64,000 nt of DNA from Cryptomeria japonica (taxonomy: Eukaryota > Streptophyta > Pinopsida > Cupressales > Cupressaceae): contig NC_081412.1 of assembly GCF_030272615.1 (NCBI RefSeq), forward strand, positions 140,536,747-140,600,746, in the 5' to 3' direction. The notes below the pieces were generated by a model, which was not told the origin of the DNA, searched no databases, and worked only from the letters and a program-made list of their open reading frames with translations. Both the position numbers and the translations under genes were made by a program. This document shows positions 12,401 to 24,700 of this stretch, in pieces. Position 1 is the first letter of the stretch. Every line of letters begins with the position of its first letter.

Positions 12401-13632
12401 AAAGATTTCAAGATATATCAGATGGATCTCAAATCCGCCTTTTTGAATGGTGATCTTGAGGAATAAGTTTACATTGAGCAACCTAATGGATTTTCATTAT
12501 CAGATGATGGAGACATGGTATGCAAACTGAAGAAAGCTCTTTATGGATTGAAACAAGCCCCCAGAGCCTAGTATGCTAGACTAGATAAATATTTGTTGAA
12601 ATTAGGGTTTAGTAAAGGTATTGTTGATAGTAATCTGTATTTCAAGATTGAAAATTATAACATCTTGATTGTTGAAGTATTTGTTGATGATATTATCTTT
12701 GGAGGTGATGATGGCTAGAGCAAGAAGTTTGCAGGTAATATGCATAAATTATTTGAGATGCCTATGATTGGTGAGATGAAATTTTTCTTAGGTTTACAAA
12801 TTTCACAGACTGGAAAATGTATATTCATATCTCAAACTAAGTATGTGAAGGAATTGCTGAAGAAGTTTGGGTTAGATGAGTCCAAACTAGTTGGAACTCC
12901 TATGGTGACTGGTTGTAAATTATCTAAGAATGATGAATCTTTGAAAGCTAATCTAATTTTGTACATATTTGTGGTTGGAGGACTACTATATTTTACTTAG
13001 ACTAGGCTAAACATTATGCATGTTGTATGCATGGTTGCTAGATATCAAGCTAATCTGAAAGAGAGTCATGTCACTGTTGTGAAGAGGATATTTAGATACT
13101 TGAAGGGAACTATGGACTATGGTTTATGGTATCCAAGGAATGATGATTAAATGCTATGTGCTTACACTAATGCTAATTGGGTTCGTGATGTTGATGACTA
13201 GAAGAGTACTACTAGTGGAGCATTCTTTTGGGTAATAAGTTGGTTTCATGGGCTAGCAAGAAACAAGATTCAATGTCCTTATCTACTACTGAAGCTGAGT
13301 ACATTGTTGTTTCTAGTAATTGCACTCAGGTAGTCAGGATAAAGCAAATGTTGAAAGATATCAAAGTTATCCATGATGAGCCTACTGTTATATATTGTGA
13401 TAATTCCAGTGATATTAACATGTTGAAGAATCTGGTGCAACATTCAAATACTAAGCATGTGTCAATCAAATATCACTACTTGAGAGAGCAAGTTAGTGAA
13501 GAGAAGGTGAAGCTGGAGTATGCATCTACAAAGAAACAAATAGCTGATATTTTCACTAAGCCTTTGCCTGCAGATATATTTATCTATTTGAGAGACAAGT
13601 TAGGGGTATCTACCCCTCCTAATGAGAACTAG
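9448..13632 (+). pseudogene. K1 Copia gag-pol polyprotein, decayed
   Basis: The first ATG of the Gag frame (MEAQGVIFKK) is at 9448. In order follow: Gag (RFNGSNYAIWKNQMEVHL); a zinc knuckle CFSCNKIGHFASR near 10265; protease region VIDSCSHHM near 10600, which lacks the Gly of the D-S-G active site; the integrase zinc region (HRRMCHVNF to CKEC, near 10970-11085) and catalytic core (HTDLYGP, RSDRGGEF, then NGVVERKNK). RT has FVDDIIFGGDD near 12690 and RNase H ends with ADIFTKPLP near 13560. In-frame stops occur throughout, several as TAG or TAA where relatives have Q or another residue (TPQ-stop-NG at 11440). It once supplied capsid and replication enzymes; this copy cannot. Confidence 0.9.
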
Positions 13633-13958
13633 ATGCATTGAGTTGCATCAATTTGATGGACTTCACAAGTCTTATCCTTTTATCCAGATTGATGAGTTGG
13701 TGTTGCTCCTCTATTGGAGTAATCTGTGTTTTGGGGAGAGAGATTCATGTTTCATATTCTAAGGGAGTGATTTTGGTTTTTTATTCTTTGGCATTATTGT
13801 CAAAGGGGAAAATATATCATGTGAAAAATTGCTTTATATGTCTTGATCTCTGAGGGGGAGTTTGTTAGAGATTGCTAGAGATATCTTCTTTCTTTGCATT
13901 GATTGTTTTTCACATTCATATGTTGCCATCAATGCCAAACGGGAAGATTATTGAATAT
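13633..13958 (+). promoter_or_regulatory. K1 3' untranslated stretch with PPT
   Basis: Contains a PPT-like GAGGGGGAGT at 13851-13860. The true but eroded PPT, CCAAACGGGAAGAT (13935-13948), follows GTTGCCATCAATG, the flank found in all families here. About ten extra bases sit between the PPT and the LTR start. Confidence 0.7.
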
Positions 13959-15182
13959 TGTTGGTCATTGTTGCTGCTAGGATATATTATTGTCATCGAT
14001 GTCAACATATTCTTGTGTATTGCTTCAGTGATTGCAGATTGAGAAGATCTTATGATCCAGTTTGTTGTTTTGTTTTGTTGATCACTATTTTACAGAGATT
14101 GGTATATTCTGGTGTGATCATATCTTGTGTTGATTTTTTGAGATATTGCTTGGGATGTTCTTGTGTATCTTCACTTCTGATGGACCATGATTTGGTACTC
14201 TGCAAGTTATCTTTCTTCATGACAGTTGTCGATTGGTTGTGTTCTTGACCTTTTAGATGTTGATCGATGAAGATTTGATAAGTGGTGTTGGTGTAACTGT
14301 TCTTGATGTTTCTAATGTGTTTATTGGTGTTTCCTAGTTGTGTCCTATTTGTTTTGATGATCTATATTGATCTTTGTGTGAGCTTTTGTTGGTTTTTATG
14401 AATCAGTGATGATTTTTGTATTATGTGGTTTTCTCGCTAGTGTAGCGTGTTGCAGTTGATCTTGGTGTGATTTCTGGTGGCATTGTATGTTGGGAATTTT
14501 TTTTAGGACCATATTATGCTATGTAAACCATTATATTAGTTTGGTGGTCAATCTTTGTATCATGTGTTGTAATTAAGGGTCGAGAGTTTAGCCGACCTTG
14601 TCATCAAGGTTGATGATTTGTATATATAGGTGATGTATTCATGTAATTTAGGTGTCAATGTTAAGTCTGCATTATCGGAAAGAGGTTTATGTGTGAACAA
14701 GTGATTTATTCTTCAGTGTTGAGTTTGAGGAGAGATTGGTGTTACAGAGTAGACATCTATACTTAACCAAAACTGTAATCAGGCATTTGGAGATGCTATT
14801 CTTTTAGTTCATTTATTTCGGATTATAGTCTGAATCTTATTGTAAGTCAGTGAGACTTCCTTGAGGGTTGTATCCTTTTAGGCCATTATCATTTGAACAG
14901 TGAGCTCTAGAAAGTGTGCCTAAATGTATGTACAGTCCCTATTGTAATATTTTCACATACTACTGCAAAGTATCATCTTACTGTGGGTAGGTTCCCACCG
15001 TGGTTTCTCCCTTGCCTGGGTTTTCCATGTTAAAATCCCGGTGTTGTGTGTTGTGCTTTCAATTTTCTTATCTGTCTTATTACTGCAGTTTATCAAATAT
15101 GTGTTTTGTGTTTAAGTTTGGTATTCTAGTAAAGCCTGATTCACTCCCCCCTCCCAGTCTTCCTTCCTGGATGCTGCTAACA
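13959..15182 (+). repeat. 3' LTR of K1
   Basis: Matches 8132-9391 over its length, including the pre-TATA hairpin (ACCTTG-TCAT-CAAGGT) and the HP2 region CGTGG...CCATG. Its C-loop hairpin has lost pairing (AAAGCCTGA / CCAGTCTTC). Confidence 0.9.
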
Positions 15183-15951
15183 TATTGTTCATCCTATTTC
15201 TGCATTGACTAGCCATATGACCAAATTTATTGGAATCAAGACAATTACCATTGATTTTATGAGCATTAGGTTGCCTTACCGGAGGGTTTCTTGAACTATT
15301 CCTGTACTCAGCTAACTTGGAGCTTTCACCTTTCTCAAATCCAAGACCTTGAGTATCATTAGGATTCTTTTGACTTGCAAGCATCTCATCTAGTCTGACT
15401 AATATGATCTAGAACTTCTCCTTGTAATCATTTGATACATCAAGATCATATTTGAGAAGGAGGACCTGATTTCCAAGATCTTCCTCATGTTATTTAGCAT
15501 TTTGAAGGTCACTCAAAAATTGTCCATTCATATTCTCAAGTTTGCAACATTCTTCAAGTTCGGCTTTCAAGGACTAAGCAAGCTTTTCCTCATTCTTCTT
15601 CCTTTCTTCAATCTCCCTTGTCAATTTCATCAAAATGGGTTCCATTTCATTTTTATAAAGTGCATTAGCTCTAGCAAGTTTTTCATATTCTTCTGTCTTT
15701 TCTTTTAGGGCTTCTTAATTAATGCTTTGACTTTCTTTCTTCTAAAGGTGATCAAAAAGCTCCTTTCTCTTTTCCTTGGACTTAATCAATTTCTCCTTTA
15801 ATGGCTGAATGAAATTTTCAACATCCTTCAGAATTGTTTTCAATTCTTGGGCTTTAGCTTTGGACTGATCAAGATCATCAAGTGCAACAAGTTGTTGTTG
15901 TTGTCTAAGACCACTGGAATCCATTAAGACACATTCCCGGATCTCCCTCAA
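15183..15951 (-). pseudogene. ORF1 of N1, N-terminal part (coiled coil and knuckle 1)
   Basis: Starts close to the PBS, probably at MDSSGLRQQQQL. The frame is rich in K, E, L and Q with heptad-like spacing, expected for a coiled coil, and then reaches GLGFEKGESSK, also seen in N2 (GLGFSGYEEGETS) and N4 (GLGFETGESSS). The first knuckle, CLDSNKFGHMASQC, has lost its second Cys. Several in-frame stops interrupt it and K1 cuts it at 15182. The position after the PBS and the coiled-coil plus knuckle layout point to a Gag-like protein. Confidence 0.65.
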
Positions 15952-15978
15952 GTTTTTAGGCTCCTTTCGAGGAACCTG

Positions 15979-15990
15979 GCTCTAATACCA
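15979..15990 (-). promoter_or_regulatory. Primer-binding site of N1
   Basis: Sense strand TGGTATTAGAGC, one change from the initiator tRNA-Met site. Confidence 0.85.
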
Positions 15991-15992
15991 AT

Positions 15993-17070
15993 TGTTGAAA
16001 TCAAGGGAACACTGAGAGGGAGGGGTGAATTAGTGTTCAAAAAAATTAACTTTAATAACCTGATCTTTCAACCACTTTATGCAAATGAAGAAAATTAAGT
16101 GCAGAAACACAAAGCCAAGATCAACAACACCATAACACCAAGATTTTTATGTGGTAACCTGTTTAAGGGAAAAACCACGATGGGATTCAAACTCACAATA
16201 TTAATATACTCTGTTAGAAGTATAAAAATATTACATAAGGGGAATGCACATGCATTTAGGCACATTGCCTAGAGCTCATTTCTCAATGTTTACAATAAGG
16301 GCTACAACTCGGAAGGCTCACTGCCTTACAAAATGATTATAAGAGATACAAGAGAGTTTGAACTATTTAATAGCATCAAAAAATTCCTAAGTATAGTTCT
16401 CATTAAGCACAAAGCACATGGTCACACTCTTCTCTGCTACTCTGCTCTGTTCTAATATTCTGCAACATACTAGAGCACAAATATTCACCTTGTACATGTG
16501 AAACTATGAACAATCGATCATTCATGCACCGCACACAACCATCGATCTATAAAATGATCAGATCAATTGGTCTAATATATCTGCATCGCCAATTTGGATC
16601 AATTCCATGTCGGCCAAAAAACCGCATAACACAAATGAAAAATGTTACCCAAGTCGGCTCAATCCGATCCAAAAACAACTAAGTGGACCAAAACAAGATG
16701 TCCACACACTTCCCATATGTCATCTCAAACAACCTCTAACACAAAATCAATCACCAAAATCATCCCAATGATCCACACAATGAATGTTCACACGTTACTG
16801 CACCAAAACACTGTTCTACAAGAAAACCGTCTACCAGATCTTCCAACTTACTCAATTCACAACATCAGAGACCATAAGTCTGAAATAAGGCAGATTATAT
16901 GTCTACAATGCATCTCTAAGATCTGCAATACCAAATACTATAAACTTTGTTGGATAACCTGTTCTTCCCACCAGACCTCATTGGACATTAATCAATCTGC
17001 GGATTGGATATCTTACTAAATTTTCTATCATTACAACATCTTATGAACAATGTAGTGTCTCTTGCCAATA
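15993..17070 (-). repeat. 5' LTR of N1
   Basis: Partner of 2736-3842. It holds the hairpin AAGGC-AGTGA-GCCTT on the sense strand (16313-16327), which corresponds to AAGTC-AGTGA-GACTT in K1 with the middle pair changed on both arms. It also has the C-loop hairpin (16007-16015 / 16030-16038) and GTGG...CCAC (16151-16178). Confidence 0.9.
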
Positions 17071-17075
17071 GTGCA

Positions 17076-17523
17076 TTGTTCCTAATGCTAAAAGAAACAT
17101 CTTCACCTTGAATGAAGACCTCATATTCAACATCATCACTTTCAAGAATAGGGGAGAAACAACATACATCGTAATCACATGTGTTGATAGTTAGGTCATC
17201 AACACAAAAATTAGATTCATGGGGCACTTCATAGGCAGATATAAAATCTTTACATTGCCTCTATATTTTTGTTTCTTCCTCTTGGTAGCCAATTTCAATA
17301 TCTCATGCTCATGACACATTTTGTTCCCCATACTGCCTGCAACAATAACATCTTTTTTTGTGGCCTCCTCGATATGCGCAACAAACACATCATTTGGACA
17401 TAGAGGAGCATCAATCTCCATCCAATCCTCTGAAAATAGAAAAAAATTAGGTAAGACAAAAAATATTTTCTTCTTCACTATTCTCATTATAGGCTGACTT
17501 GTGTTCTGAATGATTAACATCAC
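17076..17523 (-). other. Unrecognised coding-like remnant
   Basis: Two overlapping minus-strand frames (17191-17523 and the part of 16988-17227 outside the N1 LTR) read with moderate complexity across a frameshift. Examples are EDWMEIDAPLCPNDVFVAHI and CVDDLTINTCDYDVCCFSPI. The cysteine-rich, acidic stretch could be a degraded retroelement protein, but I recognise no domain and see no start context. Confidence 0.25.
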
Positions 17524-20293
17524 GAGTTGATCTAACTAGCTCCTCCATGTTGTCTTCATATTCATGCTCATTTCCCTACCCTTGTAGATGATCTTCAAAT
17601 TCCACTTATAGAAAGTCTAAACCTTGATCTTTCTAAGAATAATGAATCTTACAACTGGCATACAACACTTCTCCACCCCCTTGATGATCAAGTCAATCAA
17701 CTTTCCAAACAATAGGTCCACCTTCAAAGAGTGAAGTAGTACCGAGAAAAGAAGATTTAATAGGTAAGGTTTTTTGAAAAGGCAACAAAGAAGTTTGAAT
17801 AGTAGGCCAGGGGCCTTTGAAACTTAGAATATTAAATTTGGGAGGCGTGGTTTGGAGGGCTTCCCTTTCTTAAAGTTTTGGGTTTCAAACTTAGAATATT
17901 TAGGGGCTGATATTTCTCCTTACATGAGTTGCCTCTCTAAAGTTACGAGCTGCCTCATTTCCTCCTCTCTAGAAACACCAAACTACCTTGTCAGAAAATC
18001 CTCATGTTGTTACCTTAAGCCTTCATCTTATGCTATTGAAGTTGATCCTGATAAGCAAGATGAACATGTTGTTGGTGGCTCTCTTACTCTAGATAGATAG
18101 ACCTCAACTGCTCTTGGAAGTTCAACATCATATCTATAATATTGAAATCTTCCAAAATTTTCTCATTTTGATGGGCATGTTGATAGGGATTGAAATAGGC
18201 TTCTTTGGGCTATTGATGATCATAGTTAGGCAACCAAGAAGGCTAAGAAGGGGTGTGTGGTTGGTAAGCATTAGGAAAATGTCCATTTACTGCTATAGCA
18301 ATTTTTTTTAGGGTAAAACTAGGAGCATTCCTAGTTTGGTATTGCTAATAAGAAGTAAAAAAACCAATAGGATCATGGGAAGGAGGGGAAAACAAGGTAG
18401 TCCCATAATATTTATTCATTATAAAGAATTTGGATGAGGTAAAACTTGTTTAATGAAATGCTTAAAAGTGAAAATGGATTTGCTCAAGAAAAGACTAGTA
18501 ATATACCAATAGATTGCCAACTAATTATAGAGTCATTAGGTCCTTGAAGGCTGCCTCTTCAAGGTTGGATACATTGAAGAAATTATTCAATCTTCAACTT
18601 GATGAAGGATTATTCCTACTGGGTGTGCCAAAAACTGTGGTATTGTGATGCCGAAAAAGTGGATCGGGTAGTTTAGGACATAACCCCACTTTCCTCCACA
18701 CATTGGAATATGAAAGAACCTAAGAGATAATTCACTTTGACCACTTCTTGTAAGGGAGAGGGTCAAGGAATATATTTAGGTTTTCTATTCCTTTGCTGCT
18801 ATGAAGAGGAGATGTGCAAAATGCAATGAAATGATCAACTATGCTAGGAGATAAACAAAGATGTGAATGTAAACTGAAAATAATGAAACTTGCAGATCTG
18901 AAACTAAGACACTAAATATAGAGTAGGAAGGGGAATTCAAATGTGCACCTATCACCAAAATATATGGCTAGCTGAGAAGGAATAGGGAACCACGCCTTGG
19001 TCCCTGATACTACACCTTGTTGTACTTCTGGAAAATGTTGTTGAGACTCTAATTTGTTGAACTACCAAAAGAAGCTGAAAAAACCAAAGGACCAAGGTGC
19101 CACGTCTTGGTCCTAGACTAGGGCGCCACGCCCTGGTCTCAAAAATTAAGGTCTTCTCTCGAGACTGAGTCTGTACCTATGTGATCTATTAGTTTTGAAT
19201 ATTGTGTATTCGTAGAATTCCTTCACCTTTACCTGCAACTTGAAAAATGGTGTCTAGGTGGCTATATAGGGTTTTGCCTTAGTCAAAACTCCTTGTTTTG
19301 GTGATTTCTACATCCACAAATAGCTGATGATGTATTGAAAATGTGTGTGCAAGAATCTTGTGTATCCAAGAATCTTGTGTGTATGCAAGATCCTAAACGA
19401 GCAAGAAAGTAGATCTAGAGTTCTACCCTACACTTTGGAGAGAAAACCCTAATTGATTGTAAATGTAAATGTAAATGCTTCAAATCACAAATGCAATAAT
19501 GGATCTAAAGAATGAATGTAAATCTAAAAAATGAATGTTATGAAGCTCATACAAAGACATGAAAATAACATGAAATCATACCAAACCCTAAGGGAGAGGT
19601 ACAAGCCAATCAATAGTCGGTGATCTCCTATTATTCTTTAATGTCTTCAAAGCTCCTAATTGATGTTGAAGATGATTGATGAAGGCTTGATAAATGCTTG
19701 ATTAATTCTTGATTTGTTGATTGTAGGCTCTAAATAACCTGCACTTTCACTTCATAAGAGGCTCCTTCAATTTCTTATAGATGGATCCTTCAAATGAGGA
19801 AAGGAAAGGTTATATGTATGAAACCCTAACTTTGTTTTTGATCATAGGTAGACCTAGAATCAATATAATTTCACAACTATATGGATTCAAACATGAAATT
19901 ACCACCAAAACATGCCCCCAAAATTTGGGGAGAAAATATCAAGACCAAGAGGCTGCCTCTTGGTTCGAACAACATTTTGCCAAATTTTCAAGAAAACAAG
20001 ATATTGTGATTCTAGAGTCAATTCTAGGAGTATGTGGAGATTCGAGGTGTCTAGATATGTGAAATCAGACCTTGAACGTTGAAATAGGAAATAAGGTTTT
20101 TGATGAAATAATTAATTGGAAGAATAAAATAAAAAGGGGCACACTTAGGGTTAAGGGCCCAATTTTATGATATGTAGAGTGATGAAAGAAGACTTTAGAT
20201 TTAATTAAATTAATTAATTAAATTCTTAAAGAGAATTTGAAATACAAGATGGAAACACAATAAGGCGGGTGCTAACCTAAGCATGGCATTGTA
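17524..20293. other. Unassigned repeat-like sequence between N1 and N2
   Basis: No convincing gene. A plus-strand frame at 17852-18100 (82 codons) and one at 19781-20062 are short and lack recognisable domains. The stretch includes a cluster of CACGCC-containing hairpins (18984-19134) and simple repeats such as AATGTAAATGTAAATG near 19460. The last five bases (ttgta, 20289-20293) are the left TSD of N2. Confidence 0.4.
18984..19134. repeat. Cluster of three short inverted repeats
   Basis: AGGGA...TCCCT (18984-19005), GGACCAAG...CTTGGTCC (19089-19113) and AGGGCG-CCA-CGCCCT (19120-19134). Each contains or encloses a CCACG(C/T)C core. Confidence 0.6.
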
Positions 20294-21477
20294 TGATGAA
20301 TACTAAGAGGGGGGGGGAAGAATTAGTATACCAAAAAATATTGTAAACAAATTAAATAGTTTAGCAGATAACCAGTACAAAAGATTCACTAATAAACCGG
20401 TTAAGATAAATGAAAACCAAATAGAAAACAAAGCATTCACCCACAGAAGCACAATCACCATAACACAAGATATTTGACATGGAAACCCAAATGGGAAAAA
20501 CCACGGTGAGCAGAAACTCACAAGTAACTATCTGCAGAATAGTAACCAGACCAATTAAGGTCATACAATGTTCTTCACCAAAACAGATCTTGTTAGGAAT
20601 CTAGATCTTTGTTAGGAGATAAGTCCTGTTAAAGACTACCTTGTTAAAGGATTTCAGATCCACAGTTGTGAACCACCGTGTTAGAGGATTTATAAAGGCT
20701 TTGCTGGGCCTACCCGGTTAAGGGTTTCAGACTTGTCGAAGATATTAATAATCAACAAGTGAATGATCTAGATAATAGATCAGTATGCTTAGTTAGATCC
20801 TTGACAACTCATTGTTAATGCATTTCAGCATTACTCCAGTCTTCAATATCTCCACACTCTATCTCTTCACATAGACCTAATCTTCTCTTCATTGATCGCA
20901 CATAACCTTTTCTCTTCTATGTCTCACATATCACACATCTCACATGCAAACCCTAGACATGATGTCCTTATAAAGGAATCTAATTTCATGTCAGTCCAAT
21001 AGAATTAGACTACAAGTTCCTAGGTTCAGTGCATCTTGACACATTTGGTAACATGACACAAAATCACTGCCAAAGTGTCGGTGGATGATAACTCATCACA
21101 CATTACAGTAATACTGGTTGGTAACTCATCACAAAGTAATACCAGTTAATACAATATACCGATTATCAATTGTCAAAAATGAAGAGTGGTAGATCATAGT
21201 GTTCCGATCAAAAGTTAACTACCGCTTGGTTCCTTCTTACTGCTTGAGCTCCTTGAACCGCTTGGGATCCTCATACCGCTTGGGGTCTTCATACCACTTG
21301 TGGTCTTCATACAATCTGTGACCGGTAAACCATTTTCTGCAAAACATCGATAGTCTAAAGACTATACATCCAATAATACACAATACTGGTTGGATCAATT
21401 ACCGGTTGAGCATAACTCATACATCAAGAAAGTGTGTATCCATCAATGACAATCAAAACATCATCAAAATGCCAACA
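20294..21477 (-). repeat. 3' LTR of N2
   Basis: 1184 bp, partner of 26802-27984. A 130-bp piece compared by eye (near 20600 and 27110) shows about five differences. It has ATACTAA (20300-20306) / TTAGTAT (20323-20329) around the G-rich (sense C-rich) loop, and the TTAAC-loop mini-hairpin array around 20570-20730. Confidence 0.92.
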
Positions 21478-21504
21478 ATCTCCCCCTTTGGCATTGATGG
21501 CAAC
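21478..21504 (-). promoter_or_regulatory. Polypurine tract and flank of N2
   Basis: Sense CCAAAGGGGGAGAT just before the LTR. The flank (sense GTTGCCATCAATG) pairs over nine bases with 21440-21448 inside the LTR. Confidence 0.88.
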
Positions 21505-21757
21505 AGTTAGGAAAATTTTGACATCTCAGTGTTTTTACAACAAAAATGCCATAATCAAAATTACTCCCCTAAGCATATACACTATCCCTCTTGCAAAAAT
21601 TTCAATGCACACTACTCCCCAAAGTGGTAAGATGAAAGTACATGAAATGGTAACATTCACCAAAATTTTAATATACACTACTCCCCCTTTTCCAACAATG
21701 ACAAAGTAATGCAAAATAAACCCTGTTTCCTTATATAATAAAAAATAGAGTAAATGT

Positions 21758-24700
21758 TCATGACAATAAGGAATGAAATTTCTCAAAAATAGATTTAAAG
21801 TCCTTCACAAAAGTTTTCATAGCCAATGTCCGAGACTTAAGTAATGAGGTAGAAACCTCACTTTCAGTCTTCATCTGGAATGCCAATTCTTCCATTGCAT
21901 CAATGGTACTCATCTCTTGAGTTACCTTGATAGCTTCCAGGTTGAGAAAACATTTCTGAAGAATCTATAGTCTTGGCAATAGGAGCAGTTGAAGCTCCTG
22001 CAAATCTTGAGTCTAGTTCCTAATCTCTAAGTCCATCTTGGCAGTCTGCTATTGATAACGATGAACGGTTTGTCCATAGGTAGTGAATGAATCATATGGC
22101 ATCTTGAAATTGCTGATATATGCCTGTAACTCCGATTGGAGTTGAGCTTTTTTTTAAGCACGTCGTCACAAAATAGATGGGGTTGACAGATTTTAATCAA
22201 TATTAATTTACCTTCACCCATTGCAACACTGATATTATTTTGTTGTTTCAGTAGTTGTGTCCGCAGTACATTCATTTGCTTGACTAAGGCAACATTGAGT
22301 GCCTTTTCATGGTTCTTCTTTGCAGTTGCTTCAACAACATCTTCCAAGCATTGTACCTGATTCTCCACTAGGGTACAAAGAAGTTTGAGCTTGGATAGAG
22401 AGGAATCAGTACTGGGGAGGTTGGTACCGAGAATTAGACTGGTAAGAGTGTCAACCGCAGTTTGTATGACATCCTGTTCTTTCTTCCTTTGCAATTCTTC
22501 TAGTCTCTCCTGTGTAAGTTTTATGCTTCGTAGTAGCTTAGACTCATCTACTGATTGAGTCAGACTTGCAAGAGTTAGAACAATAGGACTGGTGGTATCA
22601 ACCTATTTGGTTTGACCACCGGTTGCCTTAGGAGTTTGCCCTCCTTCTTTTGTTTTGATCTCTGCTTGTTTGTTCTTCTCTGCTTCCTTCTCCTTTTCTG
22701 CTCTTTTCTTATCCTCTTTTTTCTTCTTTTTCTCCTCTTCTTGTGTTTTCTACTCTTCCTCCTTCTTCCTTTCTTCTTCCTTCCTCTTCTCTTCTTCTTT
22801 CTTCTTCTCTTCTTCTTTTCTCTTATCTTCTTCTATCTTCTTCTCTTCCTCTTTCTTCTTTTCTTCCTCTTTCTTCTTCTCTACCTCTTTTCTCTTATCT
22901 TCTTCTTTCTTTTTCTCTTCCTCTTTTCTCTTGTCTTCCTCTTTATTTTTCTCTTCCTCTTTTTTCTTGTCTTCCTTTTTCTTTTTCTCTGACTCTTTCC
23001 TCTTGATTTCTTCTTGTCTTGCTTTTTCCTTTTGCTCTTTCTCTGCTTTCTCTTTGTCTTGTTTCTCTTTCTCAGCTTGTTCTTTGTCAGGAGTGACATC
23101 CTCAATATCTAATACATCAACATCAATAGTGTCAATTTGTTCTATCACTCTTTCTCCTTGACTATCAACTACCTCATCCGGTTTGTCTAAGGATAGGTTC
23201 GATGCTTGGTTAGCCTGCTTAGCAGCTTCAGATACTCAGTGCATATTGACATCATCTTTCACATGTATGTGAGTATCCTTTTCCACTCCAGAAGTTTTAC
23301 CTTCTAATAGCCTAAGTCTTCTCCTTCTCATGAAGAAGATGCATTTGTTCTTATCCATTATTTCAAATAATTCAGAATTTGAAGCATCAGGAAAATATTG
23401 TGCAAAAATTTTCTCCCTGATCTCTTGTTCTCTTTCAATTGCAATGTGCCATTTGTTATCCAAAGAATTATACAAAGAATTTGGTGTAACTGATCTAATT
23501 TTAGATGGCGATCGATCATTAATATATAAGTATTTAATGACTTCCTGTTCTACCTCTTCTTTCTCATTATCATTAAAATCATCAAGTACTTTTCTCCTAA
23601 TATTCTTTATTGTCCTTTGACAATATGTCATTGGTTTATAAGAGGATATGTCTATATTTACTGGTGCTAAAGTTGTAGGTACATTACCGGTAGACTTTGT
23701 CTTTTTGCTTGATTTCCTTGTCTTCTTTGTTTGAATCTCCGGTTCAGTGTCCTCTGACTCCAGTGAGTGGGTCTTGGATTTTCACTTCCTCTCAAATACC
23801 TTTGTTGGAATAATCTCAGGTTTCTTCTTAGCTGGTGACCTCTTGGTCACTTTCGGACTGGCAGAGGTAATTGGTGCAGATACCGATGACATTGCTTTGC
23901 CCTTTTTCTATTTTGGTTCTTCAATCAGTGTGATCCTTTCCACGTAGGTACCGGTTCTCTTTTTCTTTGCATCTAGTGGTGAGGCAAGTAGGGTAGAGGC
24001 ATACCTGATCAACATGTCATTCATCACTTCATACCCCATAGGGCCAACTACTTCCTTTCTCAGTTCCACTGCTTCCATTATGTAGTCATCTATCCTTATT
24101 GTGAAGCAGATGCCATCTTCATACTTCTTCATAATATCATCAAATATCCTCATTCTATGGCTCATCTTTTTCTTGAATTCATCAAAATACTTGTTAAGAA
24201 CCTCAAGATATCTAGTTCCTACTTCTTGTAGACTTTCCTTAATTTGTCTGGAAACCGGTAGGTCAACAGACCATTGGACATCACCTACTCCAAGGAAATA
24301 ACCTTGAAAATAAAAGAATAAACCAACTAGAAGTTGGCCAAACCCGAACCTTAGAGAATTGTCTTGTTTAATGGACTTCAAATTCAACAGTAATTGCTTC
24401 TGAAGACAGGTACATAGGTCAAATGTAGTGTCTTCCTTGATCATTTTGTAAGCAGCATTCACCACAGTAGCAGGGACATAATTCATTCTACTGGCATAAA
24501 ACATCTGGTAACCAATCACCATGCAAGCATATTTTACCAGATCATCAAAGATGGTATTGATGGTCATTGCCCATTGGTCACTCACAGAACTGGTGAGCTT
24601 TGTCATTTCAGTTTTGGTGACCTTCCATAGAGCTGGTACCTCTCCAATATTGTAGAAACCAGCGATGACATAAATTGCTTCTGGTGTGATGTCATGGGTC

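Larger units (their letters stand above)
8132..15182 (+). mobile_element. K1: Ty1/copia retrotransposon nested in ORF1 of N1
   Basis: LTRs at 8132-9391 and 13959-15182 flank a PBS and a Copia-order gag-pol. It interrupts ORF1 of N1 between zinc knuckles 1 and 2. The sequence tattg follows the right LTR (15183-15187); the left junction reads tat|TGTTGG. That would fit a tattg duplication that lost one TG in a TGTG repeat, but the TSD is not clean. The coding region has many in-frame stops, so this copy is dead. Confidence 0.9.
2736..17070 (-). mobile_element. N1: pol-less LTR retrotransposon with ORF1 (Gag-like) and ORF2
   Basis: Two LTRs (2736-3842 and 15993-17070) in the same orientation flank an internal region read on the minus strand. 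The flanking duplication is gtaca on the left and gtgca (17071-17075) on the right, one base apart. Next to the right LTR is a PBS and next to the left LTR a PPT, so the 5' end is on the right. Inside are remains of ORF1 and ORF2 and no protease, integrase, RT or RNase H of its own; the Copia pol genes between 8132 and 15182 belong to the nested element K1. Without K1 the element is about 7.3 kb. Absence of pol is seen; mobilisation in trans is inferred. Confidence 0.85.

Noticed and set aside
22612-23161. Long plus-strand frames rich in S, F and L
   Set aside because: They are the antisense of the K/E repeat tract of N2 ORF2; composition alone creates them.
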